Source: Apostichopus japonicus
Taxonomy: Eukaryota > Echinodermata > Holothuroidea > Aspidochirotida > Stichopodidae
Direction: 5' to 3'
Assembly: GCF_037975245.1 (NCBI RefSeq)
Contig: NC_092576.1
Coordinates: forward strand, 13,434,611 to 13,498,610
DNA: 64,000 nucleotides
The notes under the pieces: generated by a model
What the model was told of the DNA's origin: nothing
Database searches by the model: none
The model's input: only the letters and a program-made list of their open reading frames with translations
In this document: positions 38,201-52,600 of the stretch, piece after piece
Position numbering within the stretch: the stretch's first letter is position 1
Layout of the letters: each line of letters opens with the position of its first letter
Program-made: the position numbers and the translations under genes

Positions 38201-41200
38201 TATAACATGACAGTCATAATGGCTGTCAACAGCTTACAACAACTGAGGACTCTTGTTTTGAGATTGTCATATTTAGCAGTTCAACGGCATCTTACATTTT
38301 GGCTTCTGCACAGGGCACTAGAAATGTGAATACGGTAGACACGCTGCGATATCAAAGGCCTTACAATGACGGTGAAAAACTGGCCTGCAACAGCCAGCAA
38401 CAAAACTGAGGCGCTTGTGTTGAAACTGTTCAAACTGACAGAAAGAAAATTGTAAGGAGATAGAGCACACTGTGAGAGGAACAGCTATTAAAAGGAAAAG
38501 TATGATCACGCCTTTCATCGGCTTAATAACGACTGAGACAGCCGCGCTGAGAATGGTCACACTGATGGAATCGACAGCATGTTTAACAATTTGGAATCGG
38601 TATGAAAACCAAACTTGAAGGATGGGGGACATTTTGAGGACAGCAGCTACAACATGGCTGTCAGTAACGATGTATGGAAAGTAGATTACCAATCATTAAG
38701 AGAAATCGTTACTACCTCTGCTAAGACCGAATTCATCAGACTGACAAATACTATTAAAAACAACCAAACCCATGCATTGCATGCTTCACTTATGAGTCAT
38801 TTAACTACATCCAGCAGAAATCTTAGAAATCCCCATATCTTGCCCCCCCCCCCCAAAAAAAATTCAGCTTTACAGAAATTCTTTAATTTATCGTGTTGCA
38901 CTATTTATTCTGATCATTTACAACCTCTTATATAATTTTATGTCTGTACTAACCTTTTAGTAATCAAATAGTAATTTCTTATATTTTGAATATTTTGAAT
39001 ATTATTTTATATTTTAAATGTATTTTGTACACCTTTTTATAAATATTTTTGTTAATATTTATACTGGTTTCAATAAACATTCGAAACATTAGAATGGCTG
39101 TCACACTTGATGATGGCTGCCAGAGACAACTTGTACTAGCTACTTGGACCTAGTCTATTCAGTTTGCGGCTGGAGAGCTTATGACCAAGACCAAAAAAAA
39201 AAAAATCTACTCAGGTTATATTCTGGTTTTTCTTAATACTACTAATCCAATCCAGGCTGGTTTAATCATTGATTAATAATAGCATATTACAAATCAAATT
39301 TTTTAGCCATCTTTGAGAGACTAACACTTTTTCCTTACAGGATAGCAAATACTTTTGCATTTTCATGTGAAGATAAGTAATGAAGATAGCAAAGTTTAGT
39401 ACAAGGAATCTTTCCATGTCTACCTTGGTTTTGAACATGTTCAGTATTAAGACATTTCACATATACCTGGAGTACTCCCTGAGATACTGAAGACTTGACA
39501 ATGACCTAAGATAATCAGTCCAGGGCAAGTCATGATACTTACCTAAAAGACATGTATTGTACCGAGAGCTTGACATCAACCTGTGAAGAAGAGAGCAAAA
39601 AAACAAATAAAGGAATAAAGAAAAGCAACGTCCATGCCAGTTTCAGGGACCGATTAACATTTCATCCGCACTGTCGGCAAGATCTAATATAATATAGTGC
39701 CTGTCACTTTCTGAGATCTTTCTCGTGACGAGACTCGAGAAAAGCGAACAACATCTTTGAACTTTTGGTGGGCCAAGTAAAAATTATCCATATGATAAAC
39801 AGTGTAGTTATTAGACTCCCACAAATTTTTGTTAAGATTTCATAAAAAAATTTGCAAATATTTTTTGTCATTCAAAATATTATCTGAAATAACAGATGTA
39901 TTTAGATCAATAATGAATGAGATCATTAATTCTTAATTAGTCCAATTTCGTAGTCTCCTTCTCAGGGAACAGTTTTAAATCTTTCATTTGATCAAGTTAT
40001 GTTAAAACAAGAAGGCAATTACTAGTCCATACCAAACACATTTCTCACATACAACTTCATGTCATTAACATGATTTAAATATGAGGAAAATACTGTTATC
40101 ACAAACAGTGTTGGGTTACGAACCACTATTTTGTACATGAGGAAAATACTGTTATTACAAACAGTGTTGGATTATGAACCACCATTTGTACATGAGGAAA
40201 ATACTGTTATCACAACAGTGTTGGGTTAAGAACCACCATTTGTACATGAGGAAAATAACGTTATTACAAACAGTGTTGGGTTAAGAAAAATCTCTTTAAA
40301 GGAAGAGAACACTGCATGGCAACTGTAAGGCGATCACTCCAAATGTAACACATGTCAGGGACAAATCAACGACAGTGTTACCATAGGAATGTAAAGCTGT
40401 CGAGGTACATTTACCACAATGCTATCACAGCTCACCTACTGTGATCCACTACTTGAAGTTTAGGAGTAAAGAAGTGTTATTCTGGTCAAAAATATAGGTG
40501 TCTTGCAGAAAAGCATATTTCGAGTTAGAAGAAAGATCTTTTTTTTTTCCAACTAACAACTTTTTCTTCTAAATAATTGTCAAATTGTCTGTCACCAGAA
40601 TTATCCTTTTAATCCTTTAATCCATTGAAATTAATACTAATCCAAGTCTGGACAGTGTTCTAGTTGGATCAACCAAACATCTTAATTTCAACGCTACTCT
40701 ATATTCTTCTATATTTGTTATAAAAAAAATGCTGCAGTCCGTCGAAGAGACAATATTATCATTATTCTTCATATATATACTTTTAATAGCTACAGACTCG
40801 CTCACCACTTGTCTGTTCTCCATTTCGATTCTTTTCTGACCTGCCAGGACCTTTGACCCTACCGTCCCCGCCACACAGTATCCCGGCATGATCACCATGT
40901 TCTTCTCGTTGGACGCCCAATGTTTGAAGATCTGAAGCGAGAGACCTGCGTGGAGCATTCCCGGGGTGGCGAAAACGACCATGGCTCCAGGATTGTTGAT
41001 GTAGTTACGATCAAAGGGCTGAAGAGAGGAAACGGAGGGAAAAATTTGAAAAGAAAAAATAATGATAGCCTACCACACATTTAATATGTAATAATGTAAT
41101 GTAGGCTAGACTAGTTACGATCAAAGGGCTGCAAAGAGGAAACAGAGAAAAAATATGAAAGAAAGAAAAAAAAATGATAGCCTACCACACATTTAATATG

Positions 41201-44200
41201 TAAAAATGAAATGTAGGCTAGACTAGGTCAACCAACTAAGAAAGTGAAGAAATATAGGCTAGTTGTTGATACATATTCTGAAACAACACTCATTTATTTC
41301 TTTGTAAATATTGTCAACATCAAAAAAATGATATCTGAGCTTCTCTTATTTACAATCAAGCTCTAAGCTTACAAATAATCGGACTACTTTTGTGATTCAA
41401 GCAAACACTGATATTGACCAATCACTGACCTTGATATGTTGGAAATCAAACATGTTTCTCTTGACGAATGTCTCTCGAATCTTTTGATTGGTCCATGTTA
41501 TGAAGAGCTTGTAATAATGGTTAGCCTGATGAAAAAAATAAAATATAAAATGAGAAATGTGATCAAAATCAAATCAACATCAGTAAAGTAGTCAGAGATA
41601 AGTAGAATGTGTACCTTGGAGCTGTGCAGAGTGTGGGGGGGGGGGGGTCCATGGTGGCAAAAGGTGTCCCTAGGGTTTGAAAACTGTCTAAGTGTTCTTT
41701 GAAAAGATAACCAAACATATATACAAAACTGGCAATAAAGATATACTAACCTTTTCTGTTAAGCCAAGTGAGAAGTAAATTGGAATTTTTAGGTTCATTC
41801 TTTCCCTGCAAAGAGAAGAATCTCAAAATTTAGATACTTTTAATCATACTTTATTTCAAAAACTGTAAATCACTGAAACTATGATACCCCCCTCCCCTCA
41901 TACAAAAAAATTAATAAATAAAATATAATGACCAACAGGTTATTGGAAGCAGGAAACCTATTTGACTATTTTATTTGTACCCACATCTACATTATTTTAT
42001 TTCTTAGATTCAAACTTCACAACTGTCTCAACGATTTTAAAATTTTATGACTAGAGTAATACATTTGTATACTTCTTATTGATCTTCTTCCAATCAGAAT
42101 TGAACAGGAGTGGAAGCGTCTCTTTAAGTCATGATCATCATTCACACGCTCACTTCGCTCTAATTCATTGCTGATGTTACTCATCCCTAGAGTAAAAACA
42201 CAGACTAACGGCTTGAGAACGTTCGCATCCAGTGCACCGTGCATGTGGAACTCACTTCCAGAACATGTAAAAATGTGCAAATACTGTGAACGGTTTCAAA
42301 TCAGCTCTCGAAACGTATCTTTTCACCAAAGCATACATGTTATAATTGTTATTATTATGTTAAGCGCTACGTGAATTATTTCATAGTTTGTTTGGCGCTA
42401 TATAAAAATGATGTATTATTATTATTTTTATGATAAAAGAGATTGAAACCTTGAAATTAACCCAAACATTGACAAAACCAAACTTTACAGTTGTTTAGTA
42501 CACTAAACCAGGAAACTGGCAAAATTTATTTTGCTTTGTGAGTAAATATATAAATAATACACTACAATTTAATTTCATCAAATCTGCCTTAAAGGGTGTG
42601 AAGAATCGCACAAAAAGAAACGTCTAATGCTGGTAATCTGACCTAGTTTCGAATGAGGTGTAACAGAAGTGTTAGACACCACCTTCGATCCCAGAAAATA
42701 CACACACAGCTTGCTACTGTCAGTAATTAGGACACTAGTGTACAGTCAGTACATACAGCTGCGGTCAATACCCACAGCACAGTGCATAAACGATACAGGG
42801 ATGGACATCTCATGTCCAGCTAAAGATAACAAGGTATCACGTTTCATTACTGTCTGCATTTTGTAGCGACACGAACAAAACGTCACTTGCAAGCAACAGA
42901 AAGTAAACTTTTTGGGGGCAAGTCTTCAATGCCTTTAACCAATTGGTGGAAAGAAAAAGAAAACTATTTGAAAGGGGGGGGGGGGTAGAAAGAGAAATCT
43001 AATATCTGACAGTTTAAATCTCTCACCAGAATGTCTCCAAGAGGATACAGAGCTCCTGGGCTCGTCCGAGGGCAAAGACCGGTATCAGGACTTTACCTCC
43101 TTTCTCGACACACTCGTGAACTTTCTGGAGGAAATCTCGCTCTCGACATCTGCACACGGAACACCGAATGAAGAAATCAAAACCTTCCATTTATAAGTTT
43201 TTTAACTATTTATGGTACGTATGAAACAATTTGAACACTTTATGAGGGTTTGCAAAGGGAATACTTTAGTGCTCAAAATTTTGCGAAGCAGTTTTGAAGG
43301 CAGGCCCTCTGTCCTCTGTCCCATAATAAAAATTACTATATGTTTCCTGTGTAACTAAAACTGCTGTACATGTTTGCACTTGTATACATAGCAGTTTGTC
43401 GTCCATTTTTCCATAGTATTTTGTGATGCGATATTGGGTAAATAATTCCCTGTTACATAACAAGTAGTTTCCATCGTTTGTTTTTGTTTTTCTCCTAGAT
43501 TAAGTTTTCCTAGTCGGGTAGTTAAACTAGTCCACTAAATCTCATGGCGAGCGATCTTTCCAGTACTCCTCAACCCTCCTTTGGAATAAACTCCCACTCA
43601 ACATAAAGAATGTCGTGTCTGTGGGGATGTTCAAACTGTTTTGAAGACACACCTGTTTTCATTGTTATAATTGTTATGTTTACTCTTATTGTATATTGTG
43701 TACATATCTTTCACTTTCTTTTGTACAGAGTGGCGAGACTTTATTGTAAGTTGCGCTATATAAGAACTGTTTATTATTATTATTATTATTATTAAATCCT
43801 TACAGTATTACAACAAAATATATTCTACGCCACATTCCCTTCCATGTTACCAAAATAGGTGTGTAACAGAAAACTCTTCTGCTTCTTTTAAGGTCACTAC
43901 CTGTGTCGACTAAAAGTGTTCTTTCTTTCTATTCTTTCAACCAATCGGAACTTATCGCAATCTGAACAGATTTATTAACTGACACCTCCCAGGGACAACA
44001 TTTATCTCCCAAACAAAGCAAGATTTTATTTGCTCTTTGGACGTAGTAGCCTTAATTTTTCGTTTTAGGAATCAGATTTTTATGTTTTTTTTTCGATGTA
44101 TTTATGATTGTTTTATTGTCTGTTTTACTGAGATGGAGTGAATGCCAATTCCTTTTATGGTCAATAAAGATTCTTATATCTTATATCATATAAGCTAACC

Positions 44201-46566
44201 ATGATGGTTGGGTATGAGTCCCCTTTTAAATACTTGTAAATATCACAAAAAATTCCTCTAACAAACAGAGTAGGAGTGATGTTTAATATTTTTAATATAT
44301 TTTAATATCGTAGCATGGTATCGCAAGAGAATATAACCTTACACAGCATGTTACTTTAATCTTCTTGTAGTGTTCCTAAAGACATGAATCAGGCACCTGG
44401 CAATCATAATATTCCATTGATGTTGTTTCTGCTCAAGGGACCGAGCCTCGAACAAAATTTGCTAACTCCTGGGCAGGCACCTCTACCCATCACTGCTTTT
44501 TTAACATTCAATTTTATCACTTCCCCTTTTGGTATCATTTAACTTAACTTAGAACTTGAAATCACAGAACAGATTCCCAGAGGTACAAGAGGGAGGGGGA
44601 GGGGGGTGGCGAGGCTTCATGACATGATGACAGTACTCATAATAATAAGTAATGGTAAGTAATATTTATATAGCGCATAATCAGCAAAGCTGCTCAAAGG
44701 GCTTTACAAATGTAAAACCTAAAAGCAAATAGTAACAAAACCCAAAAACCAACAAGGCATAAAATGTAAAAGCCAAATGCAACAATATAAAATACACCCG
44801 TTCTAAACGATAATAAAAAAAATTAAAATAATAATAATAAAATAAATAAATAAAAAATAATAAATAAAAAAATATAAAAATAAAATAAATAATAATAATA
44901 AAATAAATAAATTTAAAAAATAATAAAAAAATAATAAAAATTCATTTAAAATAAATTTAAAAATAAAAAAAAATTAAATTAAGAAAAAGACTACATAAAT
45001 ATGTCACTTTTACCTCTTAGAATCTCTGATGGTGGTAGCGTAGGTCGATTCCGTGATCAAGATATCCGGTCTGCATTTGTCGATCCAGGCAGCTCTGAAA
45101 TGTTGCAAGTTGAGAAAAAACAAACAAAAATCATCAAGCTTTGAAAATATACATTTATTTATGGAAATACTTTTCTTGAAAGCTAGCTAACTGCTCTCCA
45201 AAGACATCCTCAAAGTAGGCTGCACCCTGCCGGACTGGAATAGACCATTTTGAAATTTATTATAGCCATGATAATGTAGAACAGTGTGGATATAGTCAAG
45301 CGCCATCTGTGCCCTTACAACCACACAACTTTTTTCTACTACCTCTCCTCTTCCCCTGTTGGTTTCTTTCATTCTTCTCTCCATCCCTTGTCTACTAATC
45401 CCCTTACATCTATATCTTTGTGTTCACCATGCTCATTTAACCTGTCTGTATGCTGTGCCTGTTTTTGTCCCTTCTGTTACTGTTACTTGTCATTTAGCCT
45501 CTGAAGAAGATCCTGCTAGGATCGAAATGTCAGGCCAACTTACTTTTACACATTCTCCTACACAGGCTCTCTAGTGGATAAGCAGTTTGCTAACAGTTTT
45601 ATTTTATTTTGTTTTTAACCACACAACTTATCAAGACTTTTTGCCAGTGTTAAGTTGCATCAGATTCAGTCAGATTGACTCAGCACTGAGTGTCGTTCGT
45701 ACTTGCGGCCTGCGACCGTCGTGCAGCGGTTGCACAACTGCAGTCAACTGTTCACTTTCGGGTTATGAGTTACATGTTACCTAATCAATGAGAACTTATC
45801 GTTTACAACCTCCTGGTATTCAAAGTATTGGCTGCGACCACCTTTTCTAAGGATTGAGAAAAACTCTTTTGGAAGTATTCGGAAGAGTGGCAACATCTCG
45901 AACGTAAATTACTTCAAATGCTGAAAAGTATAACACCATTTTGCAACCTTCTACCCTAAATCGTACAAGAAAAAAATTCTCAAAGTGGAGTGGGCTATCC
46001 CCTCCCCAGTATACCCTTCCCCCAGGCCACACTATTTGGAAAAATTGGGGTCACCAAGGTAAAAACAAAAAGTCTGAATACCAGGGGGTACACAGAAAAT
46101 GAGTTGTTTTGTAACGCACACACAAAGACTTGTTTCCACTGCAGCCAATTCTGTTGCACAGACTACCTGTAAATGTGCCGTAGAGATTTAATCTAACATT
46201 CAATTCTATTTAATATGCAAATTTGAAAATCAAAGCTCACCCCAAATGTCTGTCTGGTGTCATATTAAAGTCACCCTGTAGACAAAAGAAGCAGAAAAGA
46301 TAGAGAGAAGAACTGTAATCAAGAGACATTCAAACGGATGACGAATTTGGGCAAATGTGGCAGCACCAGAATTTTCCAGGATGGGGTAAGGGCAGGGGGC
46401 AAGCAAATGTTTTAGAAGGGGGCAACAATGGGGGCCAATAGTTTAGAATTGCAAAAGCGCACTTGTATCAGATACACGTCACAGTGGGGCAATCATCACA
46501 ATGGGAGATGCCCCCCCATTACCCCTGACCCCTCGTGCTACCACTGTTAATATATATATATATATA

Positions 46567-46609
<43 letters not shown>

Positions 46610-49600
46610 GACTGTGCACTGTAGTATCAGTGTTTAATTCTTTTTTTGGCGTGAGCAATGGGTAGTCTGGAAGAGCTAATTTTATCTTTTACATTTTATT
46701 GCTTATATACAAAACATATCAAATACCATGAATATCAATGAATCTCGTTCGGACAGCATTTTCTCCGCGAGTCCTTCGATCGTTCCTAAAGTGTTTATTT
46801 TTATATGTTTGTAAACAATTTCTTTTTAATGTCAGGTTCCATGTTAAACTGAAAATTTCTCTCGACTTATAGTCGACGATTGAGGCTACATATACGAATG
46901 AAATTAGAAAGAAGAGTGTATTCTGTCTCATTCAACACACTCGCAGTAGATGGCTCTACTAGTTCCACCAAACAAGCCGATAGGTGATCAGCTAAAATAA
47001 AGAAGTAGACATCTTACCGTGTATACGATCGAGTCGCAGCCAACTTTGATGTGAAACATGGCGGCTCCGAGGACGTGCCCTGCGTAGTAAGCTTTGATCT
47101 CCAGCTCGTCGTCTACCTGATGAATAATCATATCAGAGAATCACTGAATATTCAGATAAAATATCAGACATAGATTTTACAAGTCATAGAATTTCCAGAG
47201 CACTTTGCTGTGGTTTCTGACACATGCTAGTTGGCATGAAGTGTACTTGTAATGTAGATTTTTACTGATCGAACATATGGCGTACTTCTATCGAATTCAG
47301 ATAGTAAATGTCAACAATGCCATGTTCTGACATCTGATATATCTACCTGATGAATAATCATATCACAGAATCACTGAATATTCAGATAAAATATCAGACA
47401 TAGCTTTAATAAGTCACAATATTTCTAGAGCACTTTCCGATAGTTTCCGACACACGCTAGTTGGTGTGAAGTGTCCATGTAATGTAGATTTGTACAGATC
47501 AACATAGGGCATGCATACTTCTATCAACTACAGATAGTAAATGTCAACAAAGCCATGCTGTGACATTAGCATGCACACAGCGAAACCTCTTAAAAACTAA
47601 CACTGTACTGGTGTTTTCATTTCAAGCTTTCCTTGTGATGTTTGAACAACCGTCCGACTTCGAGAGTCAAGTCGTACCATGGATCCATGAATATTCATAG
47701 CAATCTCTGGCATGTCCACTTAACTATCGCATAATTTAGGCATAAACTTTGACGGGATATTCGCAGATGGCAAGTGACTTTCCTTTGCATACATCCTTCA
47801 CAAAATGGGACATTTAATGAGGGAAGGTGTATATGATTGGATGGACTTTGCAAGTAGTTGGCACCCCTATAGCAACACAGCCATTGGGAACTTACTTCCC
47901 TGGACATTTGCCCATTTTATTTTATTAAATCACTTTTCACTAAACTAAAAGCCTACCTGTATGCTAAACATTTTTCAATTTTGATTTGTTATTATTTTTC
48001 ATTGTTGCATTATTGTTTTTGCTTTCTTTCTATTCAAACTATATTTGTACGGCGCTTTTGACAACTATTTTGTTTATAATTAGCGCATTATAAATCTCAG
48101 TTATTACTATTATTAACTTGTATACACCAGTGCACTTTTTGCCAGGTTGCTAAATAATGTGATGTATTTGTTATCCACCACTGAATTAGTCAGTGTTTGA
48201 CAGTCGCCATCAATCTCACCTGAATAGTTTGGTGGAGGTTAGCGGTGATGACCTTCTTCATACAGTCTTTAATCATCTGCAAGAGAGGACATATTATATT
48301 ATATAACATAACACAACATAATAACATAACATGACATAACATAATATAAGATAACAAAATATAACATAACATCATATTATATAACATAATACAACATAAT
48401 AACATAACATGACATAACATAATATAAGATAGCAAAATATAACATAACATCATATTATATAACATAATACAACATAATAACATAACATGACATAACATAA
48501 TATAAGATAGCAAAATATAACATAACATCATATTATATAACACAGCAAAACATAGCATAGCAAATTATAACATAACCTGGCATACCAAAAATGGCAAAAA
48601 AATCATATCTTAACCAAATATAATATAACATAACATAATATAGCATAATATGAAATAACACAGCGAAACATAGCATAGCAAAGTAAAACATATAACTTGG
48701 CATAGCAAAAATAGCAAAACATTATCATATCATAGCAAAATATAACATGACATAGTATAGCATAATATTATATAACACGACAAAACATAGCATAGCAAAG
48801 TATAACATATTACGTGGCATAGCAAAAATAGCAAAAAACATCATACCATAGCCAAATATAACAAAATATAATATAGCATAATATTATATAACACAGCAAA
48901 TCATAGCATACTGTAGCAAAGTGAAACATAACGTGGCATAGCAAAAGTAGCAAACCACATCATATTATAGCAAAATATACCATAGCATAACGTAATATAG
49001 CATAATCTAATATAATGTAATGTAACCATAATGTGATATGGTAGAACACGATAATATACGGAATAACACCTAAATTATGATATCATATGATATATAAAAT
49101 ATTGATTTCTAATACAGAGCTCTCATGTAAGCAATCAAGCCGCCAGGTTCTGTTCATGTAGATGCTTGCAAGGTCTATTCGAAATGTTCATACACTGTGA
49201 TGAATAGAAAAACATAAAATCTTGAAGCACAGGTGGCTTGATGATGTCATCTTTAGACTTGATCAAGTCCTCACACTGTTGTACGTGAAAAACCCCCATC
49301 AACTCTGTGATATATTTCCCAAATGGAATATGATTTCTTTACAACTGTTTTGGGAAGTTTTTCATGACAGTTATATCTGTATCCATCAATAAATGATGGT
49401 TCAGTTTGTGCCACCTTCAAAAGGATTTTAAAAAAAATGGTTTTATGTTTTCCCTATTCATCATGGTGCATGAACAGAGGACATAGTTGTTAGGCTGTAT
49501 AAAGCAGTTGGTTGGGCCTCATCTGGAGTATGCTGTGCAGGCTTGGAACCCATATTTTGCTAAGGATAAGGAAGTACTTGAAAAGGTGCAGAGGAGGGCT

Positions 49601-52600
49601 ACTAGGATGATTAGTTCCTTAAAGGGTGTTCCTTATTATAGGAGGTTACAACTGTTGATTCTCACCACACTGGAGCTTAGGAGGTTACGAGGGGAATTGA
49701 TTCAGGTTTTCAAGATTGTGTATGGTTTTACAATTTATCCTTCACTGGCTTTTTCATGTTTGCTGATAGTAGTTGTACCAGAGGTCATTGCCTTAAACTC
49801 CAAAAGTCTTAAAGTAGGATTAATATTCAGCATAATTTTCTTTGTAATAGGGTCGTGAATGAGTGGAAATGGTTTGTCTGAGAAAGTTGTACTTGCAAGT
49901 AGTGTCAATGGGTTTAAGAATGCTTTGGACAAGCACTTTAAGCATTGTAATCGAGTCTGAGTGTTTGCATCTTCAGTATTTTTTTGTCTCCTATAGGGTC
50001 CTTGATGGGGACTTGAGTGTCCCTCCTGATCCTTTTTTTTTCTACTAAACTAAACTGGCAAAATTGTGATTGATCAGTCGAGATATTAATTATCCTCGAG
50101 CACACATACTGGACACTACCAGACTATCCATGATTTTCAGTGTTACAAAGGTCTTTAGACTTGATCAAGTCCTCACACTGTTGTTCGTGAAAAAACCCCA
50201 TCAACTCTGTGATAAACCTCCCAAATGGAATATGATTTCTTTATGACTGTTTCTTTATAACCGAGTCAAATCGGGTCGTGTTCGGTCGAGCAGTGAAAGG
50301 CAGGCATAATTTATTAACGTTGCTTGCTTTATTAAACTGACTCAAAGGAATGTTTAATATGACAAGAAATCATACGAGCAGCCGATAGATATATTAAAAA
50401 AAAGAGCCAAAAATATCCTTTCGACAGTGAGTGGGGGATACTGAAAAGGTTAACATAAATATACTTACACCGGAAGTAAAGAAGTTGGTTTCACCTTTCC
50501 TGTCGACGGTGATCTTCCTGTAATCCTCCTGGACAAAACGAGACATTTAAAAAACATCAAATCCACAGAATAGTTTTGTCGTTAATATTCCTTGAAAAGA
50601 TCCTCGTTGCATGGTTTACACACATCTTAATATAGGGCAGATAGCTATCATTACTAAATGCCATTTTAACTTATCTTCCTTTCCTGAGCAACTTGATCAG
50701 ATATAATGGACTGATAGCTTTGTTTGGATGGGCCAGGAAAGTGAGTCCTTGACTACTGGGTTACTAATGAGTAATATCGGGCATATAGCTTTGGTTGGAT
50801 GGGCCAGGAAAGTGAGTCCTTGACTACTGAGTTACTCACGAGTAATATTGGGCTAATAGCTTTGGTTGGATGGGCCAGGAAAGTGAGTCCTTGACTACTG
50901 AGTTACTCACGAGTAATATCGGGCAAATTGCTTTGGTTGGATGGGCCAGGAAAGTGAGTCCTTGACTACTGGGTTACTCACAAGTAATATGGTACATATA
51001 GCTTTGGTTGGATGGGCCAGGAAAGTGAGTCCTTGACTACTGGATTACTCACAAGTAATATCAGGCATATAGCTTTGGTTGGATGGGCCAGGAAAGTGAG
51101 TCCTTGACTACTGGGTTACTCACGAGTAATATCACAAGGATCATGAAAAAAAAACTATTGGTTTTATCTCACTAGTATATATTGGACAAATAGTTTTGGT
51201 TGGATGGTCATGAAAATGAGTCCTTGACTAAAGGGTTACCCACCAGTAACAGCAAGCAAATAGTTTTGGTTGGATGTGTCATGCACATGAGTCCTTGACT
51301 AATGGGTAAGGTTAGTACTCACCAGCAGTATTGGACAAATAGCTTTGGTTGGGTGGGTCATGTAGATGGGTCCTTGACAAACAGGTTAGTACTCACCAGC
51401 AATATTGGACAAATAGCTTTGGTTGGGTGGGTCATGTAGATGGGTCCATCAAACCCGACCATCTCTGACATGTAAGGGAGGGCTCCACAATGGTCCAAGT
51501 GGAAGTGGCTGTAAAACAAATGGCAACAAAACTGTAAAATTCATGACACTCAAAAGGGCCCCATTCTGCCCTGCGTTATAAACATGGACCAATGCGATAC
51601 TGATTTTGTATCCCAACAGCCTATAAACTCATCTACTTGAAAAGTGCTGACAAGTTAAACCTACCATAGAACTACATTCGCGACGATGCACCCTCCTCGC
51701 AACAATTACAACTATGTCATACAGGGTGTAACACCTGGAACTGGACAAAGGCTGATTCATAGGTTACAAAGTGACAAACACACTGCTGTTACCATATTAA
51801 AGATTATACAAATGAACTAATGAAAACACATAGGCTATTAGACTAGTACATACAGTATTTTTGGCCCTGTGACTGTTCACCCTAATGTAAAACGGGGAAC
51901 TGTGATGGGTTTGTGGAATATAGGTACAGTACTCCTAGAAAACAAAGAAAAACACAAGTAAACAAAGTTTCCAAGGACAGGAATCTGCTGCAAAGGATTT
52001 TTTGGGGGGTTAGTTTTCAAAAGTGTTCAGGGTGTATGGTCACACTGACTGTCCAATGACATTATAACAATAAAGTGAATGGCCAGTTTTCAGTCGATAA
52101 TCTTTCCATACTGCTTCATCACCCCCTCCACCCCCCCCCTCAACACACAGCTGAATCCAGAACTGAGTTTAATGGCAATGTAAAAGCTTACAAGGCTGGT
52201 TGTTTACTGAGTGTTTTGTGTGTACAAGTACTGTGTGTGCTGTATGTGCTGTGTACTGAGGGTGAAAAAAAACAAAAACGAATGTGTGGTAAAAATTGTC
52301 TCTTTCTCTGGTGTCAGGCAATTTGCAAATTTGAATGACGAATAGTAGGCTTTGCTTCTTCGGGAGAGTGGTGATTGGAGATTGAATAATTTTACATACC
52401 TGATTATAACACAGTCCAGGTGCTCTGTGAGTTTGCCTGTCCTTGTGATGTACGAAAAATCTGGGAACCGTCGCTGTCAAGTAACCGACAAATAAGAAGT
52501 GTAAGAATGCAGTTTTAAAATCCAAATAACTACTTCCATCTGTACCCATCGTGTATATGTAAAATATTCAAAAATTTCACAATCAATAGAACAGCTGCTC

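Noticed and set aside
38615-38935. 106-codon frame in an INTS11 intron
   Set aside because: Not recognised; it begins in a tandem repeat and crosses a C-run and A-run. It could be a worn retroelement piece, but nothing supports that.
48290-49060. CRISPR-like array
   Set aside because: No constant repeat with unique spacers; it is a minisatellite of short ATAAC words in a eukaryotic intron.
52169-52549. 126-codon minus-strand frame
   Set aside because: It runs through INTS11 exon 52400-52473 in another frame and into intron; no family match.
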